Notes: generated by a model from the sequence alone, not told the origin. A DNA stretch of 64,000 nt from Megascapheus bottae (GCA_024803745.1 JANJXV010000024.1:20903927-20967926); one strand, 5' to 3'. Numbered from the stretch's first letter, positions 43,213 to 53,982 are shown. Translations and numbers: made by a program.

Positions 43213-43447
43213 AGAGCTGGGTACTCATGGTTCACATCTATAATCCCAGCTTGTTAGGAGGCTGAGATTCTGAGGATCACAGTTTGAAACCAGCCCAGGC
43301 AGGAGAATTGGTGAGATCAATCACCAGGAAGCTGGAAGTGGAGCTGTGACTCACAGTAGAAGAGCACTAGCCTTAAGCAAAAGAGCTCAAGAGAATGCCC
43401 AGGCCCCGAGTTCAAGCCCCATAAACACTACCACCACCACCAAAAAC
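43213..43447 (+). repeat. B1-ID composite SINE, plus strand
   Basis: B1 arm (CATCTATAATCCCAGCTTG), linker, right arm (AGAGTTCAAGCCCC-like GAGTTCAAGCCCCATAAAC), ACC-rich tail. Confidence 0.83.
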
Positions 43448-43463
43448 AGAAACAATGGTAAGA

Positions 43464-43690
43464 CTTACTCCTGAGTTATTTTTTTTTTTTGCCAGTCCTG
43501 GGCTTGGGCTCATGGTCTGAGCACTGTCCCTGGATTTTCTCAAGGCTAGAGCTCTACCATTTGAGCCACAGCACCACTTCTGGCTTTTTGCTACGTATGT
43601 GATACCGAGGAATTGAACCCGGGTCTTCATGCATGCTAAGGCAAGCACTCTACCACTAGGCCAAACTCCTGGCCCTTACTCCTGAGTTAT
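43464..43690 (-). repeat. IDL-Geo SINE with 16-bp TSD
   Basis: A reverse dimer (43,480-43,674) between perfect CTTACTCCTGAGTTAT copies at 43,464-43,479 and 43,675-43,690. Confidence 0.93.
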
Positions 43691-44145
43691 ACAGTAATGT
43701 GAATGTTATAAAATGGCAGGTAACCTTAACCCTGGGAAACACTCTTATTGTTTATTTTAAAATCAGTAGGAACCCAGAGGCTTATTTCAAACTGAAGGTG
43801 GCATTTCATCTCTCTAGGTCAGCAGTGTTGTTAATATTTCAGAGGAAGATGCTTATGCTCCTATGCCCACAGCATGCCTGTATCAGCTTTTATTACACAC
43901 TCATAGTGGTGTGGTGGCTGACTGGGCACTTGTAGATCAATAAACTGCTAAAAAGAGAGCTGCATTGGAGACCATAATGGCTTCTTCACACGGAAGACAG
44001 ATGGTCTCCAGGCAGTGAAGGGCTTTTAGGAATAACAAGAATGTTATCCTAGCATTGAAATCCTTGCTATTTAGAAGAAAAGCATAGATTCCCTTAAAGG
44101 TGATGAGTTCTAGAAGAGAGCCTTGTTAAACATTCATGTTTGTTG
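43691..44145. other. Unassigned intron
   Basis: No exon or named repeat. A small AAACATTCATGTTT palindrome (44,128-44,141) lies just before the large inverted repeat. Confidence 0.45.
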
Positions 44146-44236
44146 AACTGGCTAAACATACATGCCAAGGGGTCTTATATCCACTGTTACGATTGAAATA
44201 AATATAAGACCCCTTGGCATGTATGTTTAGCCAGTT
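44146..44236. repeat. Perfect 35-bp inverted repeat with 21-nt spacer
   Basis: The arm at 44,146-44,180 (starting AACTGGCTAAACATACATG) is the exact reverse complement of 44,202-44,236. The spacer is 44,181-44,201. No mismatch in 35 pairs. Flanks TTGTTG and TCCCTA show no target-site duplication. I do not recognise it as any known transposon, SINE or miRNA. In the intron transcript it would fold into a 35-bp duplex. It could be a palindromic MITE relic, a template-switch product, or a hairpin RNA precursor; sequence alone cannot decide. Confidence 0.97.
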
Positions 44237-44599
44237 TCCCTACTGGAATAATTTCCAGGTAGACAATCAGTTCATTTGACTTCAAACATTACTTGCTGAT
44301 AGTTATTCTTGTCCTATTTATTTTTAAATCTCATAATCTGAATACTGATTTTTAAAAAGAGACTTTAATTGATTGGCTTGGATTTAGCATCAGCGAGGAA
44401 ATGGGAAGGTTAAGAGACTGACAGTGACGTGATTTAGGGGGAAGGGTGTGGAACGTATGGAAGATAGTGCCAAGCTCTCAGTGGCTTGAAGGCTGGGGAC
44501 ATACAGAATTTACTTTGCTGAGTATACTTATGGTCTGAGATCTACCTGACATATGAAAGAAATATGGCTTTCTTTCTATGTAGAGTAACTATTTTATTT
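44237..44599. other. Unassigned intron
   Basis: No exon or repeat recognised. Confidence 0.45.
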
Positions 44600-44700
44600 T
44601 TTTTGCCAGTAATGAGGGTTGGGCTCAGCGCCTTAAGCTCATTTTATTTTGTTCAACACTAATGTTCTACCAGTGGAGCCACACCTGTCATTCCTGTTGT
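44600..44700 (-). repeat. Old SINE monomer, reverse
   Basis: T-run, GCCAGTAATGAGGGTTGGGC, and GAGCCACACCTG keep the reversed right-arm layout; diverged. Confidence 0.45.
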
Positions 44701-44778
44701 AACGTTTTTTTTTTACTCTGTTCTTCATGATGCATAAATAAATTACACAGATAATAAACTCATTTTTCAATAAGTATT

Positions 44779-45036
44779 CCATGAATACTTTCCTTTTTTG
44801 GTCGGTCGTGGGGCTTGAACGTTGGGCCTGGGTGCTGTCCCTGAGTTCTTCAGCTCAAGGCTACTGCCCTGGCCCTTGAGCCTCAGCCCCCTTTCCAATT
44901 TTCTAGTGGTTAATTGCAGGTAAGGGTGTCTTGAACTTTAGTACCAGGGCTGGCTTTGAACCATGATCCTCAGATCTCAGCCTTCTAAATAGCTAGGATT
45001 ATAGGTATGAACCACTGCACCTGGCTCCATGAATAT
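44779..45036 (-). repeat. B1-ID composite SINE inserted in L2, with TSD
   Basis: A reverse composite (44,791-45,026; GGTCGGTCGTGGGGCTTGAAC to CACCTGGCT) between CCATGAATAC (44,779-44,788) and CCATGAATAT (45,027-45,036). Confidence 0.87.
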
Positions 45037-45258
45037 TATTGTTTTTAATAAATATATTTTTTTGCCAGTCCTGGGCTTGAGCTCAGGTCCTGAGCATTGT
45101 CCTTGGACTTTCTCAAGGCTAGAGCTCTACCACTTGAGCCTCAGCACCATTTCCAGCTGTTTTCTATGTATGTGGTACTGAGGAATTGAACCCGGGTCTT
45201 CATGCATGCTAGACAAGGATTCTACCACTAGGCCAAACTCCCGGCCCCTCATGAATAT
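45027..45258 (-). repeat. IDL-Geo SINE inserted at the same target
   Basis: A reverse dimer (body about 45,062-45,248) with an interrupted T-rich tail, between CCATGAATAT (45,027-45,036) and TCATGAATAT (45,249-45,258). It shares its target site with the preceding SINE. Confidence 0.85.
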
Positions 45259-45374
45259 TTTTTAAATCTGGATTTGTACTAGACACTTAAGGTACAGTTG
45301 GACACTAAATATTAAAAACCCTCTGCATGAAACTTACATTTCAAGAAGAGAAAGCTATTAATAAGAAGAGAGAT

Positions 45375-45605
45375 AAAGCTTGGAGGTCATTGAATTACAC
45401 CTATAATCCTAGATACTTAGGAGGTTGAGATGTGATGATTGAAGTTTGAAGCCAGCCTGGGAATGGAAGTCCATGAAATTCTTATCTCTAATTAACCCCC
45501 CAAATCAGATGTAGTTCTGTGGCTCAAGTGCCAGCCTTGAGCAAAAAAGCAAAGAAAAGCATCCAGGCCCTGAGTTTAAGCCACTGGACCAGCACAAAAC
45601 AAAAT
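45375..45605 (+). repeat. B1-ID composite SINE inserted in L2
   Basis: B1 arm (CACCTATAATCCTAGATAC), linker (CTTATCTCTAATTAACCC), right arm shortened, A-rich tail. GAGATAAA and GAAATAAA flank it. Confidence 0.8.
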
Positions 45606-46183
45606 GAAATAAAGAAAATGTGTCATGCCTTAGACAGGATCAGCACTATTCTTATTATTGCTCATGGAGAAGATGACTTTTTACTAAAGACCCGAAGGAT
45701 GTGAAGAACTAGTTCTGGAGAAGATCTAGGGGAAAATGTTTCAGGTAGAAGAAAATGGCTTTGATGTGACAAAATGACTGGGGTCCTGGGAAAACCACCC
45801 CAAATGGCTGAATCAGTGGGGTGGAGCAAATGAGGTGGGGGGCTGGAGGCCACATTCGATGTCACAAAAGATCCACCTTATGTGAAGTTTGAAGGTCACA
45901 GAGGAGTGAATTAGGAAGCCATAAGAAGAGGAGAGATGTGATAAGATTTATGGCTCAAAAGAGTAACTTTGTTTGTTCAGTTGATAATGGATGACAGTAG
46001 GACATGTTTGGGGGCAAGGAGACCAGACAGCCTACATGGTGACTAGAACTAGACTGATGAGCGATGATATTAAATTCTGGATGGATTTTGAGTGGAAAGC
46101 CATCAGGGCCAGCTGCTTGGACCAGATTCAGGGCAGGTGAGGAAAAGAATGATCAGCAGGAGGAGTTGGCATGTCAAACTATT

Positions 46184-46412
46184 GGAAACAGGTGCCAGTG
46201 GCTCAGACCTGTAACCCTAGCCACTCAGGGGGCTGAGATCTAAGGGATGTGATTTGGAGCCATGAGATGCTTATCTTCAGTTAGGTACCAAAAAGCCAGA
46301 TGTCAAGGCATGGCTAAAGTGTTAGAGCACCAGCTTTGAGCAAAAAAGGCTAAGGGATAGAGCTCAGGCCCCAAGTCCACATCCCAGAACTGGCATAAAA
46401 CAAAACAAAAAA
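46184..46412 (+). repeat. B1-ID composite SINE, plus strand
   Basis: B1 arm (CAGACCTGTAACCCTAGCC), shortened linker, right arm (GGCATGGCTAAAGTGTTAG), A-rich tail. Confidence 0.78.
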
Positions 46413-46650
46413 CATTTTAGGGGCAGGTAATTTAGCCTAGTGGTGGAGTGCTTGCCTAGCATGCACAAAGACCTGGGTTCAATTCCTCGGTACCACATCC
46501 ATAGAAAAAGCTAGAAGTGGTTCTGTAGCTCAAGTGGCAGAGTGCTAGCCTTGAGAAAGTCCAAGGACAGTGCTCAGGACCTGATTTCAAGCCCTAGGAC
46601 TGGCAAAACACAAAAACAAAGCAAAACAAAAAACCAAATTTTAGGTGAGG
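46413..46650 (+). repeat. IDL-Geo SINE, plus strand
   Basis: ID monomer with AATTTAGCCTAGTGGTGGAG and B box GGTTCAATTCC, full Geo monomer, (AAAAC)n tail. ATTTTAGG flanks both sides. Confidence 0.88.
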
Positions 46651-46699
46651 TAGCGAGTTAAGAAAAGCCTGAAACCATGTTTTATTATTTAAAAACATC

Positions 46700-46975
46700 T
46701 TCAAAAGCTTGGCACAGTGGCTTACGCCTATAATCCTAGCTACTTAAGAGGCTGAGATCTGAGGATCAAGGTTCAAAGCCAGCCCAGGCACAAAAGTACA
46801 TGAGACTCTTATCTCCAATTAACCTCTAGAAAATGGGAAATTGGGCTTGGCTCCAGGGTATGGTGGTAGCTTTGAGCTGAAGAGCTCAGGGACAGCACCT
46901 AGGCAGAGTCCAAGCCCATGATCCCCTTGCCAAAAAAAAAAAAAAAGAAAAAAAGAAAAAGAAAAGAAAAAATCT
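46700..46975 (+). repeat. B1-ID composite SINE, plus strand
   Basis: B1 arm (GGCACAGTGGCTTACGCC), linker CTTATCTCCAATTAACC, right arm, long A/AAAAG tail (46,932-46,972). Confidence 0.88.
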
Positions 46976-48258
46976 TCAAGTACAAAGGGATTTCAATTCA
47001 ACAGAGACGATTATTCTTGACGCATGTTATCACCATTTTACTCATATTCCCAAAGTTTAGGGAGTAATTTGAGCAAAGAACTTTACGCCTTGTAGACTTT
47101 CTATATCATTTTGCCATCTTATAAATATTATTGAGTTCTTAATGGGAGTTCTCTGAAGAAAGCAGGTTGGGGAATGAAACTAACTGCATTCTATTTTTGC
47201 ATAGTGGCATTCCTTCCTGCTTTATAGAAGAGGTTCTGTCTGGAGTAGCCTAGCTCTACCTAGCACCTAGTGGCTGGTGATTGTTTGCACATCTTAAAAT
47301 ATTTTGTTCTCAGATAGTATACTATGGGTTGAAGCATGATGATCATAGAAGTTTTAAAAGGTTTCATTTTTTACAAAGACAGGACAGTTCATCCTCAAAC
47401 TTCTCATATTGGCTGCTGCCAATGGCGTAACCAGCATTTTCTGCAGTTTTCATTTAATAGCATTGTTCTAATTAGAATTTGTGGGTGCTTTGGCACTGAT
47501 GACATCCAGGTCTTTTTTTTTCCCTTTGAGATAAAGCTGTATTATTTTCAAGCTGAATAGGCACATTCTTGCCTTGTCATCTAAAAATGCTACACTGTAT
47601 CTGCATTTCAGAGCCTCTGATGAAATGACTGAAGACCTAGAGTAGTGCAGAAATACTCTTCTTTTTCTATTATGTTGTAAGTTTCCCCAGAAAACAAAAC
47701 CCAAGACTTTCTAGTATTCTCTCAGCAACAACTATTTTCTTACAATTATTTTAAGAATTATAGGCACAAAACCTTCCTTTGTTGGAAAAAAGGGAGCCTG
47801 GCTATTGTGCAGAGATTATGAGTTACATTGCTAGGCAATCACTTTGCAGGTTTTTGGAGAAAGGTGTAGCTGTCATTAGTCTCTTTTATTTCTTCCCTGA
47901 GGATTGTAAGAGCTCAAAATTCTAAGAAGAACTGTAAAAGTGCTAAAGATGGAATAATCAGTTCAAGTTAGTAGAGCATATGAAATATAATTTCACCTCG
48001 GCATCCTACTCAGAAATGGTGGGGGAGGAGGAAATCAAGTCCTAATTTAGAAACTACGTGAAGAATACAATCCACTGATACCTGTGGTTGTGCCTTTTTT
48101 TTCCTTTTTGATTTGTGTCTAAGAATATGTTTGGTTTGATCTGAAAGTTAGTAGGTCCTGAGTTTCCATTAAATGTGTTTCGGAGTAGATGTCATGATCA
48201 GTTTTATTTTTTGAAGCTCTTGGAAACATTTTACCATATGATTTTTCTCTGTTAGGAT
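46976..48258. other. Repeat-free intron block, candidate regulatory DNA
   Basis: Almost 1.3 kb without any recognisable interspersed repeat, in a region otherwise hit every few hundred bases. No exon features. Possible constraint, not shown. Confidence 0.4.
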
Positions 48259-48498
48259 TTCTCTGTGGTTTTCTTTTTTTGTTTGTTTGTTTTTTGCCAG
48301 TCCTGGACTTCAGCACAGGGCCTGAGCACTGTCCTTGGACTTTCTCAAGGTTAGAGCTCTACCACTTGGGCCTCAGCACCACTTCCGGCTTTTTTCTATG
48401 TATGTGGTACCAAGGAATTGAACCCGGATCTTCATGCATGCTAGGCAAGCACTCTACCACTAGGCCAAACTCCTAGCCCATTCTCTGTGGTTTTCTTT
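48259..48498 (-). repeat. IDL-Geo SINE with 18-bp TSD
   Basis: A reverse dimer (48,277-48,480) between TTCTCTGTGGTTTTCTTT copies at 48,259-48,276 and 48,481-48,498. Tail is (TTTG)n. Confidence 0.93.
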
Positions 48499-49025
48499 CG
48501 TAACTATCACAGTCCACAGGCTTGTTCAATACATTATACTACTTCCTATCTTCCATTAGCTATTATCGTTTTAGGAGCTGCTTATTTTCTCAGTCAAATG
48601 CATCAGTACTTTCTTTTAAAACTGATCCAACTGGAGCCACCTACCCAACATGTAGTTGGTATTAGAGGAGGCTGATGGTTCCAGTCTTTCATCTGGAGTA
48701 TCTGAGAGTCAAAACCATTTAACTGTTGTCTGTTCAGTGAAAATGGAACCAGCTCAAGACTAGGGCCTCTTCTAGTATTGGAATATTCATTTGTATGCAT
48801 TTATAACAAGATTTGAAGTAATAAAAGATCATTTAAATACTTTTCCCTCTAAATAAGGATTGCAAAAGATGGAGTAAACTAATAATATTGAAGAAGACCA
48901 ACTCATCTTAAATATTTTCAGTCAGTAGAAGCTCATGGGTGCCGTCTATAGTTTTGTCAAATATTAAATTTATAACCCTCCTCTCTGGACCTCCTTGGTG
49001 TGCACACTAGTTCACAATGTAAGCA

Positions 49026-49027
<2 letters not shown>
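48499..49027. other. Unassigned intron
   Basis: No exon or repeat recognised. Confidence 0.45.
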
Positions 49028-49067
<40 letters not shown>

Positions 49068-49081
49068 GCACACACTCACAC
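49028..49081. repeat. (CA)n microsatellite
   Basis: About 25 CA units with CG interruptions near the 3' end. Confidence 0.95.
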
Positions 49082-49149
49082 ATTGTATTAAGTGACCATC
49101 CATTTCTCTTATCTTGCCCAAGTTTTCATTTCTTTTCTATCCCTCCCTT

Positions 49150-49350
49150 CCTTCCTTTTTTTTTTGCCAGTTCTGGGCCTTAAGCTAAGGGCCAGAACAC
49201 TGTCCTTGGGTTTTCTCAAGGCTAGAGCTCTACCACTTAAGCCACAGCACTACTTCTGGCTTTTTCTATATATGTCATACTGAGGAATCAAACCCAGATC
49301 TTTGTGCATGGTAGGCAAGCACTCTACCACTAGGCCAAACTCCCGGACCT
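49150..49350 (-). repeat. IDL-Geo SINE, reverse
   Basis: T-tail, GCCAGTTCTGGGCCTTAAGC, through CCAAACTCCCGGACC. Confidence 0.87.
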
Positions 49351-49479
49351 TGTCAAAGTTTTCTATTCATATTTTTTGTTCTGATTCATCATGTTACCAA
49401 GAGTCCCTCTCTACAAGTCTTGGCTACATTGTGGATCCCTATGACCTTTTCCCAATTAGAAGTTATCTCTCTCTGTTTT

Positions 49480-49622
49480 TTATTTTATTTTTGTCAGTAA
49501 TAGGACTTGAACTCGGGGCCTAGGTACTGGCTCTGAGCTCTTTTGTGCAAGGCTAGAGCTCTACCACTTTGAGTGACAGTGCTACTTCTGGTTTTCTGGT
49601 GGGCAATTGGAGATAAGGATCT
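49480..49622 (-). repeat. B1-ID composite SINE lacking its B1 arm
   Basis: Right arm (GTAATAGGACTTGAACTCGG) and linker GGCAATTGGAGATAAGG, then it stops abruptly at L1 sequence. Confidence 0.75.
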
Positions 49623-49626
49623 CAAA

Positions 49627-49995
49627 GACCTAAATGTAAGAGCTGAAATAATACAATTATTCAAAGGAAAAAAGGAGACACTTTACACTACTGATGTTGA
49701 CATTTTTTTGGTATATAACCCAAAGGAACAGGAAACAAAAGTGAAAAAAATAAATGGGGTCACATCCAATTAAAAAATTACAGCAAAGTAAACTGTAAGC
49801 AGAATGAAAAGATCCTCTACAGAAGAGGAAGAAGTATTTGTTAATGATTCACTTGATAAATGATTAGGTTACAGAATATAAAGGTGATTAAAAGGCTTCA
49901 TAAAAAGCAACAATCTGATTTAAAAAAATGAACAAATGATTGAATGGTACTTTACACAAGAAAAAATTAAATTGACCAACAAAAATATTAAAAAT
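49627..49995 (+). repeat. Old L1 (L1M-type) ORF2 fragment
   Basis: GACCTAAATGTAAGAGCTGA begins the L1 ORF2 segment. The plus frame gives a diverged ORF2 stretch ending KINGVTSN, followed by further L1-like sequence. Stops and frameshifts throughout. Confidence 0.65.
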
Positions 49996-50131
49996 GCAAG
50001 TAAAATTCTTTTAACTTTGCTAAAGCCAATGTGAATGCATCTATAAGCAACCTCTACAGTACAACTGATCTACCATGTTTTCTTTGGACAGCTCAGCTTC
50101 CTCTATAAACATCTTTTTTTTGCACTGATCA

Positions 50132-50335
50132 CCCAAGATTGCCAGGCATTGGTAGCTCACAGTGTAACAGTAGCTACTTATGAGGCTGAGATGTGAGGAT
50201 CTTGGTTTTCAGCCAATCCATGCAGGCAAACCTAAGAGACTCTTGTCTCCAGTTAACTAGCAATCAGAAGTGGAGGTGTGGTTCAAGTGGAGGGGGTTAT
50301 TTAAGCAAGAGTGGGATGCCTTGAGTTTAATAATC
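50132..50335 (+). repeat. B1-ID composite SINE, plus strand, old
   Basis: GCCAGGCATTGGTAGCTCAC start, linker (CTCTTGTCTCCAGTTAAC), right arm GAAGTGGAGGTGTGGTTCAA. No tail left. Confidence 0.7.
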
Positions 50336-50472
50336 TCTTAAGAGTTATCTGCCTTCCTTTCAATGTTAGCCCTTTATCTCAAGATGTAAATGACCCATAA
50401 GGCTCTATGACTGTTCTTTCCCAGGAGCACTTGCTGTAGTTATGGAAACTAAGATTCAAGGTAAAGGAATGC

Positions 50473-50888
50473 AGGAATGCATTTCTTGTTCTTTCTTTTC
50501 TTTTCTTCCCATCCCTCTTCCTTCCTTTCTTCTTCCCGTCCCTCTTCCTTTTTTTCTTTCTTTTCTTCCTGTCCCTCTTCCTTTCTTTTCTTCCTGTCCC
50601 TCTTTCCTTCTTCCTTTCTTTCTTTCTTTCTTTCTTTCGTTCTTTCTTTCTTTCGTTCTTTCTTTCTTTCGTTCTTTCTTTCACCAGTCCTGTTGCTTGA
50701 ACTTAGTCAGTGTCTGGGCACTGTCCTTGAACACTTTTTGCTCAAGGCCAGTGCTCTGCCTCTTGAGCCACAGCACACTTCCAGCTTTTTCTGTGCATGT
50801 GGTCCTGAGGAATTAAACCCAGGTCTTCATGCATGCTAGGTGAACACTCTATCACTAGGCCATGCTCCCAGCCAAGGAATACATTTCT
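50473..50888 (-). repeat. IDL-Geo SINE whose tail is a ~195-bp pyrimidine tract
   Basis: AGGAATGCATTTCT (50,473-50,486) and AGGAATACATTTCT (50,875-50,888) enclose a mixed CTTT/CCCTCTT tract (50,487-50,682) and the reverse SINE body (50,683-50,874). Again the tract sits on the tail side. Confidence 0.87.
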
Positions 50889-51482
50889 AATGTGATATTT
50901 AAGCTATCAGGTAGAATGGGTATTTTGCAGCCACACAGTTCTTTCTAATATTATAAATAGGTACTGTCCTCCACTTCCTACATGTCTAGCTTTGATTAAG
51001 GGTTTAATTAATCCTGAATTGAATTGTCAACTTGCTGAATAAACTTCAACATAGCTGGTAAACTGTTGTTAAAGAAGCATGAGCTGAGGCCTCTCAGAGG
51101 GTGATGCAGATTAGAGCAGAGCTCTAGCCCCAGAAATGTTCCAATCTCTTGATTGGGAACAGAGGCTGAATTGCACTGTTGCAGATCTGTAGTATATCAC
51201 AGTTCTGAATGAATCAACTGAATTAATATAACATTGTCTTTAATTACCAGTTTGGTGACATGTAATTGAAAGACCACTGTGCTAGGCTGACCCAAAAGTA
51301 CTGACTTCTATGTCCAGATCTCTTCCCCCTCCCCTCCCCTTGGAGCTTTTGTTTAGCAAATAAAAGTGGTATCTCTTAGTTCAGACTGTAGTCATAACCA
51401 CCTTAGCTTAAGAATATGCATATGATCAGACTTCAACTTTTTATTATATTTTTTAGATCCTCTGCTTCAGTATGCAGGTCAG
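50889..51482. other. Unassigned intron
   Basis: No exon or repeat recognised. Confidence 0.45.
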
Positions 51483-51690
51483 TTTCTAATACTAGTTAAA
51501 TAGAATACGAGGAAGAAATGGTTTTGGTTCATGGCTTCAGAGGTTTCAGTCCTTGGATGGTTGACATATTGATTTTGAACCTGTGAAGGGAGCGGCTGCT
51601 CATCCTAGGATAGCTGGATAGCAAATAGAGAAATAGGAAAGAGTAAGTCTGGATTCAGAAGTACTACCAGAAGTACTACACAGAGCTCTA
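51483..51690 (-). repeat. MaLR-type LTR fragment, reverse
   Basis: GGTTTTGGTTCATGGCTTC and CAGAGGTTTCAGTCCTTGG parallel the reversed LTRs at 32,205 and 41,788. Shortened. Confidence 0.5.
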
Positions 51691-52021
51691 TAGAATGTGT
51701 TTTTTTGTTTTACTTTTTCTTTTGTTCTCATTTTCTTCTCCAAATTCCTTCTCTGTATTCTGTATAAGCACAGAGATACATATTCCTTCTCCTTGGGAAG
51801 TATGAGAGATGCTAATCTGTTCTGTAACTAAAACTGAACAGCAGTCTGGAGTTTGAAGAGGGAGAGAGGGAGAGAGAAACAGAGAGATAGAGGGAAAGAG
51901 ATCAGTGTTTCCAATATTCTTGATTCAATCTGGTAGAAAATTCTAATGAATATAAGTGAATGGAAAATCTAAAATAGTTATATTCTTCCATAAACTCAAA
52001 TGCATGTTTAAGCCCTAGTTC

Positions 52022-52063
<42 letters not shown>
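52022..52063. repeat. (CA)n microsatellite at a SINE remnant
   Basis: About 20 CA units preceded by TTTAAGCCCTAGTTCCAG, a possible SINE right-arm end, so it may be a relic tail. Confidence 0.85.
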
Positions 52064-52066
<3 letters not shown>

Positions 52067-53981
52067 CATAGTGTATGGTCATACGCAGATCTTGTGTAGT
52101 TCATAAACAAATTCTAAAAATTACCCTGAAAGAAGAATTCTAAATGTGTTAAGAAATGGAATAATTATATGGAACTCAATTTTAAGGCATTAAGTCTGAG
52201 GAGCACTCAATGGAACGTATACTTTTGGTGTTTACTTAAACAAACAGATGCATTCACGTACAGTCTTACTATTTTATAGGTAGAAATATTTTGACTTACA
52301 TGTCTTCAAAGCTCTTACTTTATTCCATGAATCTTTAAAGAGAAGGAAAAACACTAATTTCCACAGGCTTCATTTGGGTATTTTTTATAAATGATTAAAA
52401 TAATCCTTGGAGATACAGTCTCATTAGATAAGCCACCAAATTCTATCACCTCAAAATCTGGGGAAAATATTTTGGCTTTTTCGAACTTAATTTGGATTTG
52501 GCAAAAGATACTCTGAATCTGTTGCCTGTTGTGTAACTCTTGATTAATTAGCTAATGAACAACAATAAAATGTTTCAGGCACTCTTTTTACCATTTCCCT
52601 TTAACCTTTTAAAATTCAGAATAATTGAATTGAAGATGCCCTTGTAACTTCCTTCTCTATGATAGCTCTGATGGCTTGGAAGCTTTTAGAATGATAACTT
52701 CCAGGCACAAACATGTCTTAGCTTCCCTTATAAGCACCTCTTAATTTTATTTGGTGACAGCAACAAAATAAAATGGGGAGTGATGGACAGCAGCCAGCTA
52801 CCTATTTATAAAAGTGTGCCCTCCTGAGTAGCTGGGATTACAGGAGTGGGACACTGGCACCCTGCATGTTACCCTCTACTTGGCTTCTTTGAGTTCCCAG
52901 CCAGTGTTTGGCTTAGTTGATGTATCTGATTGTGGCAGATGTGTGCTTGCTTCTGCCTTTGCATGGATTATTTTTTTAAGAATTGGGTTTGATTAGGATG
53001 TTTGAGGTAAGAATCAGCGAAAAAGAGGGAGGGCCTTGGAAAAGTAATTGCTACTTGATTGCAGAAGGAAAGCCTGGTAAAGAGGGTAGCAATCTTTTTT
53101 TTTTATTGCCTGCAATGCAGAGATTTTTGTAATTAGTAGTTTCATTAGAGAGCATGAATGACTATTAGATGGTTCAGCCAAACAAAGCATTCATTGTATT
53201 GGAAAATTTATTGTAGTCAGCTAGATAAAATACTGTTTTTCTGAATCATTTGTCAGGATGGAGATCAGTTGCCGGAGGAGGAGTGTTTTTTGCTCCTGGG
53301 CTTTCAGTGTCTAGGCCCTGGTCACATTACTGGAGGTTCCCTTTGCATCTACCTTCCACGTGCTGGCAGCATGAATTCCCTGGAGTAGCAGCGCAAGGCA
53401 CGTTCCATTCCACTGACAGGGGCTGGGGTTCAGCATGCTGCTTGCTACAGATTTCATTTTGTGAGCTCTCCTACTCTGCTGCGATAAGGCCAACTGAAAC
53501 GTGCTAGTTTCTAAGCATATGCAAGTTTCCTGGCACAGAACATGCTTATGAGGCTTTGCCCACACACCAACTGTCTCTGTTTAGAAGTAGCTGTCCCTAT
53601 TTTTTTTAAAACCATATTCACACTTTGTCGATCCAGAGTGGTACAATATATTTTAATCAAGCCTGAGGCAGCTTTGTGGCTAGGTTAATTATAACCCTCT
53701 CTCCCCGCCCCCCTCTTTCTTATTTGCAATGTTTTTCAGGCTTAAGAGTGTTTTCACTTATGGCTCCTTTGACATCCCAAGCTTCCTTGTGGTATGGAGG
53801 GCAACTCTGATCTGCAGAAAACCACGAAGAAGTCTGCGATTTTACCAATTGTCCAGTTCAGTGGCTCTGGTGGGTGGAGCCAGGTCTGACCATCTGGAAG
53901 TCTTTCCATCCCAGCTGTCACAGCCCTATGCCAGTTCAACTCAAGAGCCCAAAGATGCCCAGAATAATACTTCATGTCATT
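52064..53981. other. Repeat-poor intron block, candidate enhancer region
   Basis: About 1.9 kb with only one short B1 scrap (52,812-52,866). It holds a homeodomain/SOX-like cluster TGATTAATTAGCTAATGAAC followed by AACAATAAAATG (52,541-52,572), and another AT-rich cluster with TAATTAGTAG near 53,132-53,141. No coding features. Regulatory role inferred only. Confidence 0.4.
52812..52866 (-). repeat. B1 fragment, reverse
   Basis: CCTCCTGAGTAGCTGGGATT, then ACAGGAGTGGGACACTGGC. Confidence 0.55.
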
Positions 53982-53982
53982 T

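Larger units (their letters stand above)
44767..46135 (-). repeat. L2 element (reverse) cut by three SINEs
   Basis: L2 pieces lie at 44,767-44,788, 45,249-45,370 and 45,606-46,135 (TACTAGACACTTAAGG, CATGAAACTTACATTTCAAG; then GGAGAAGATGACTTTTTACT and later parts). They are contiguous in reversed L2 order once the SINEs at 44,791, 45,037 and 45,375 are removed. The far part (beyond about 45,900) is a weaker match. Confidence 0.6.

Noticed and set aside
44146..44236. Calling the perfect inverted repeat a miRNA gene
   Set aside because: The 35-bp perfect stem is not a typical imperfect pre-miRNA and no mature sequence is recognised; reported as an inverted repeat only.
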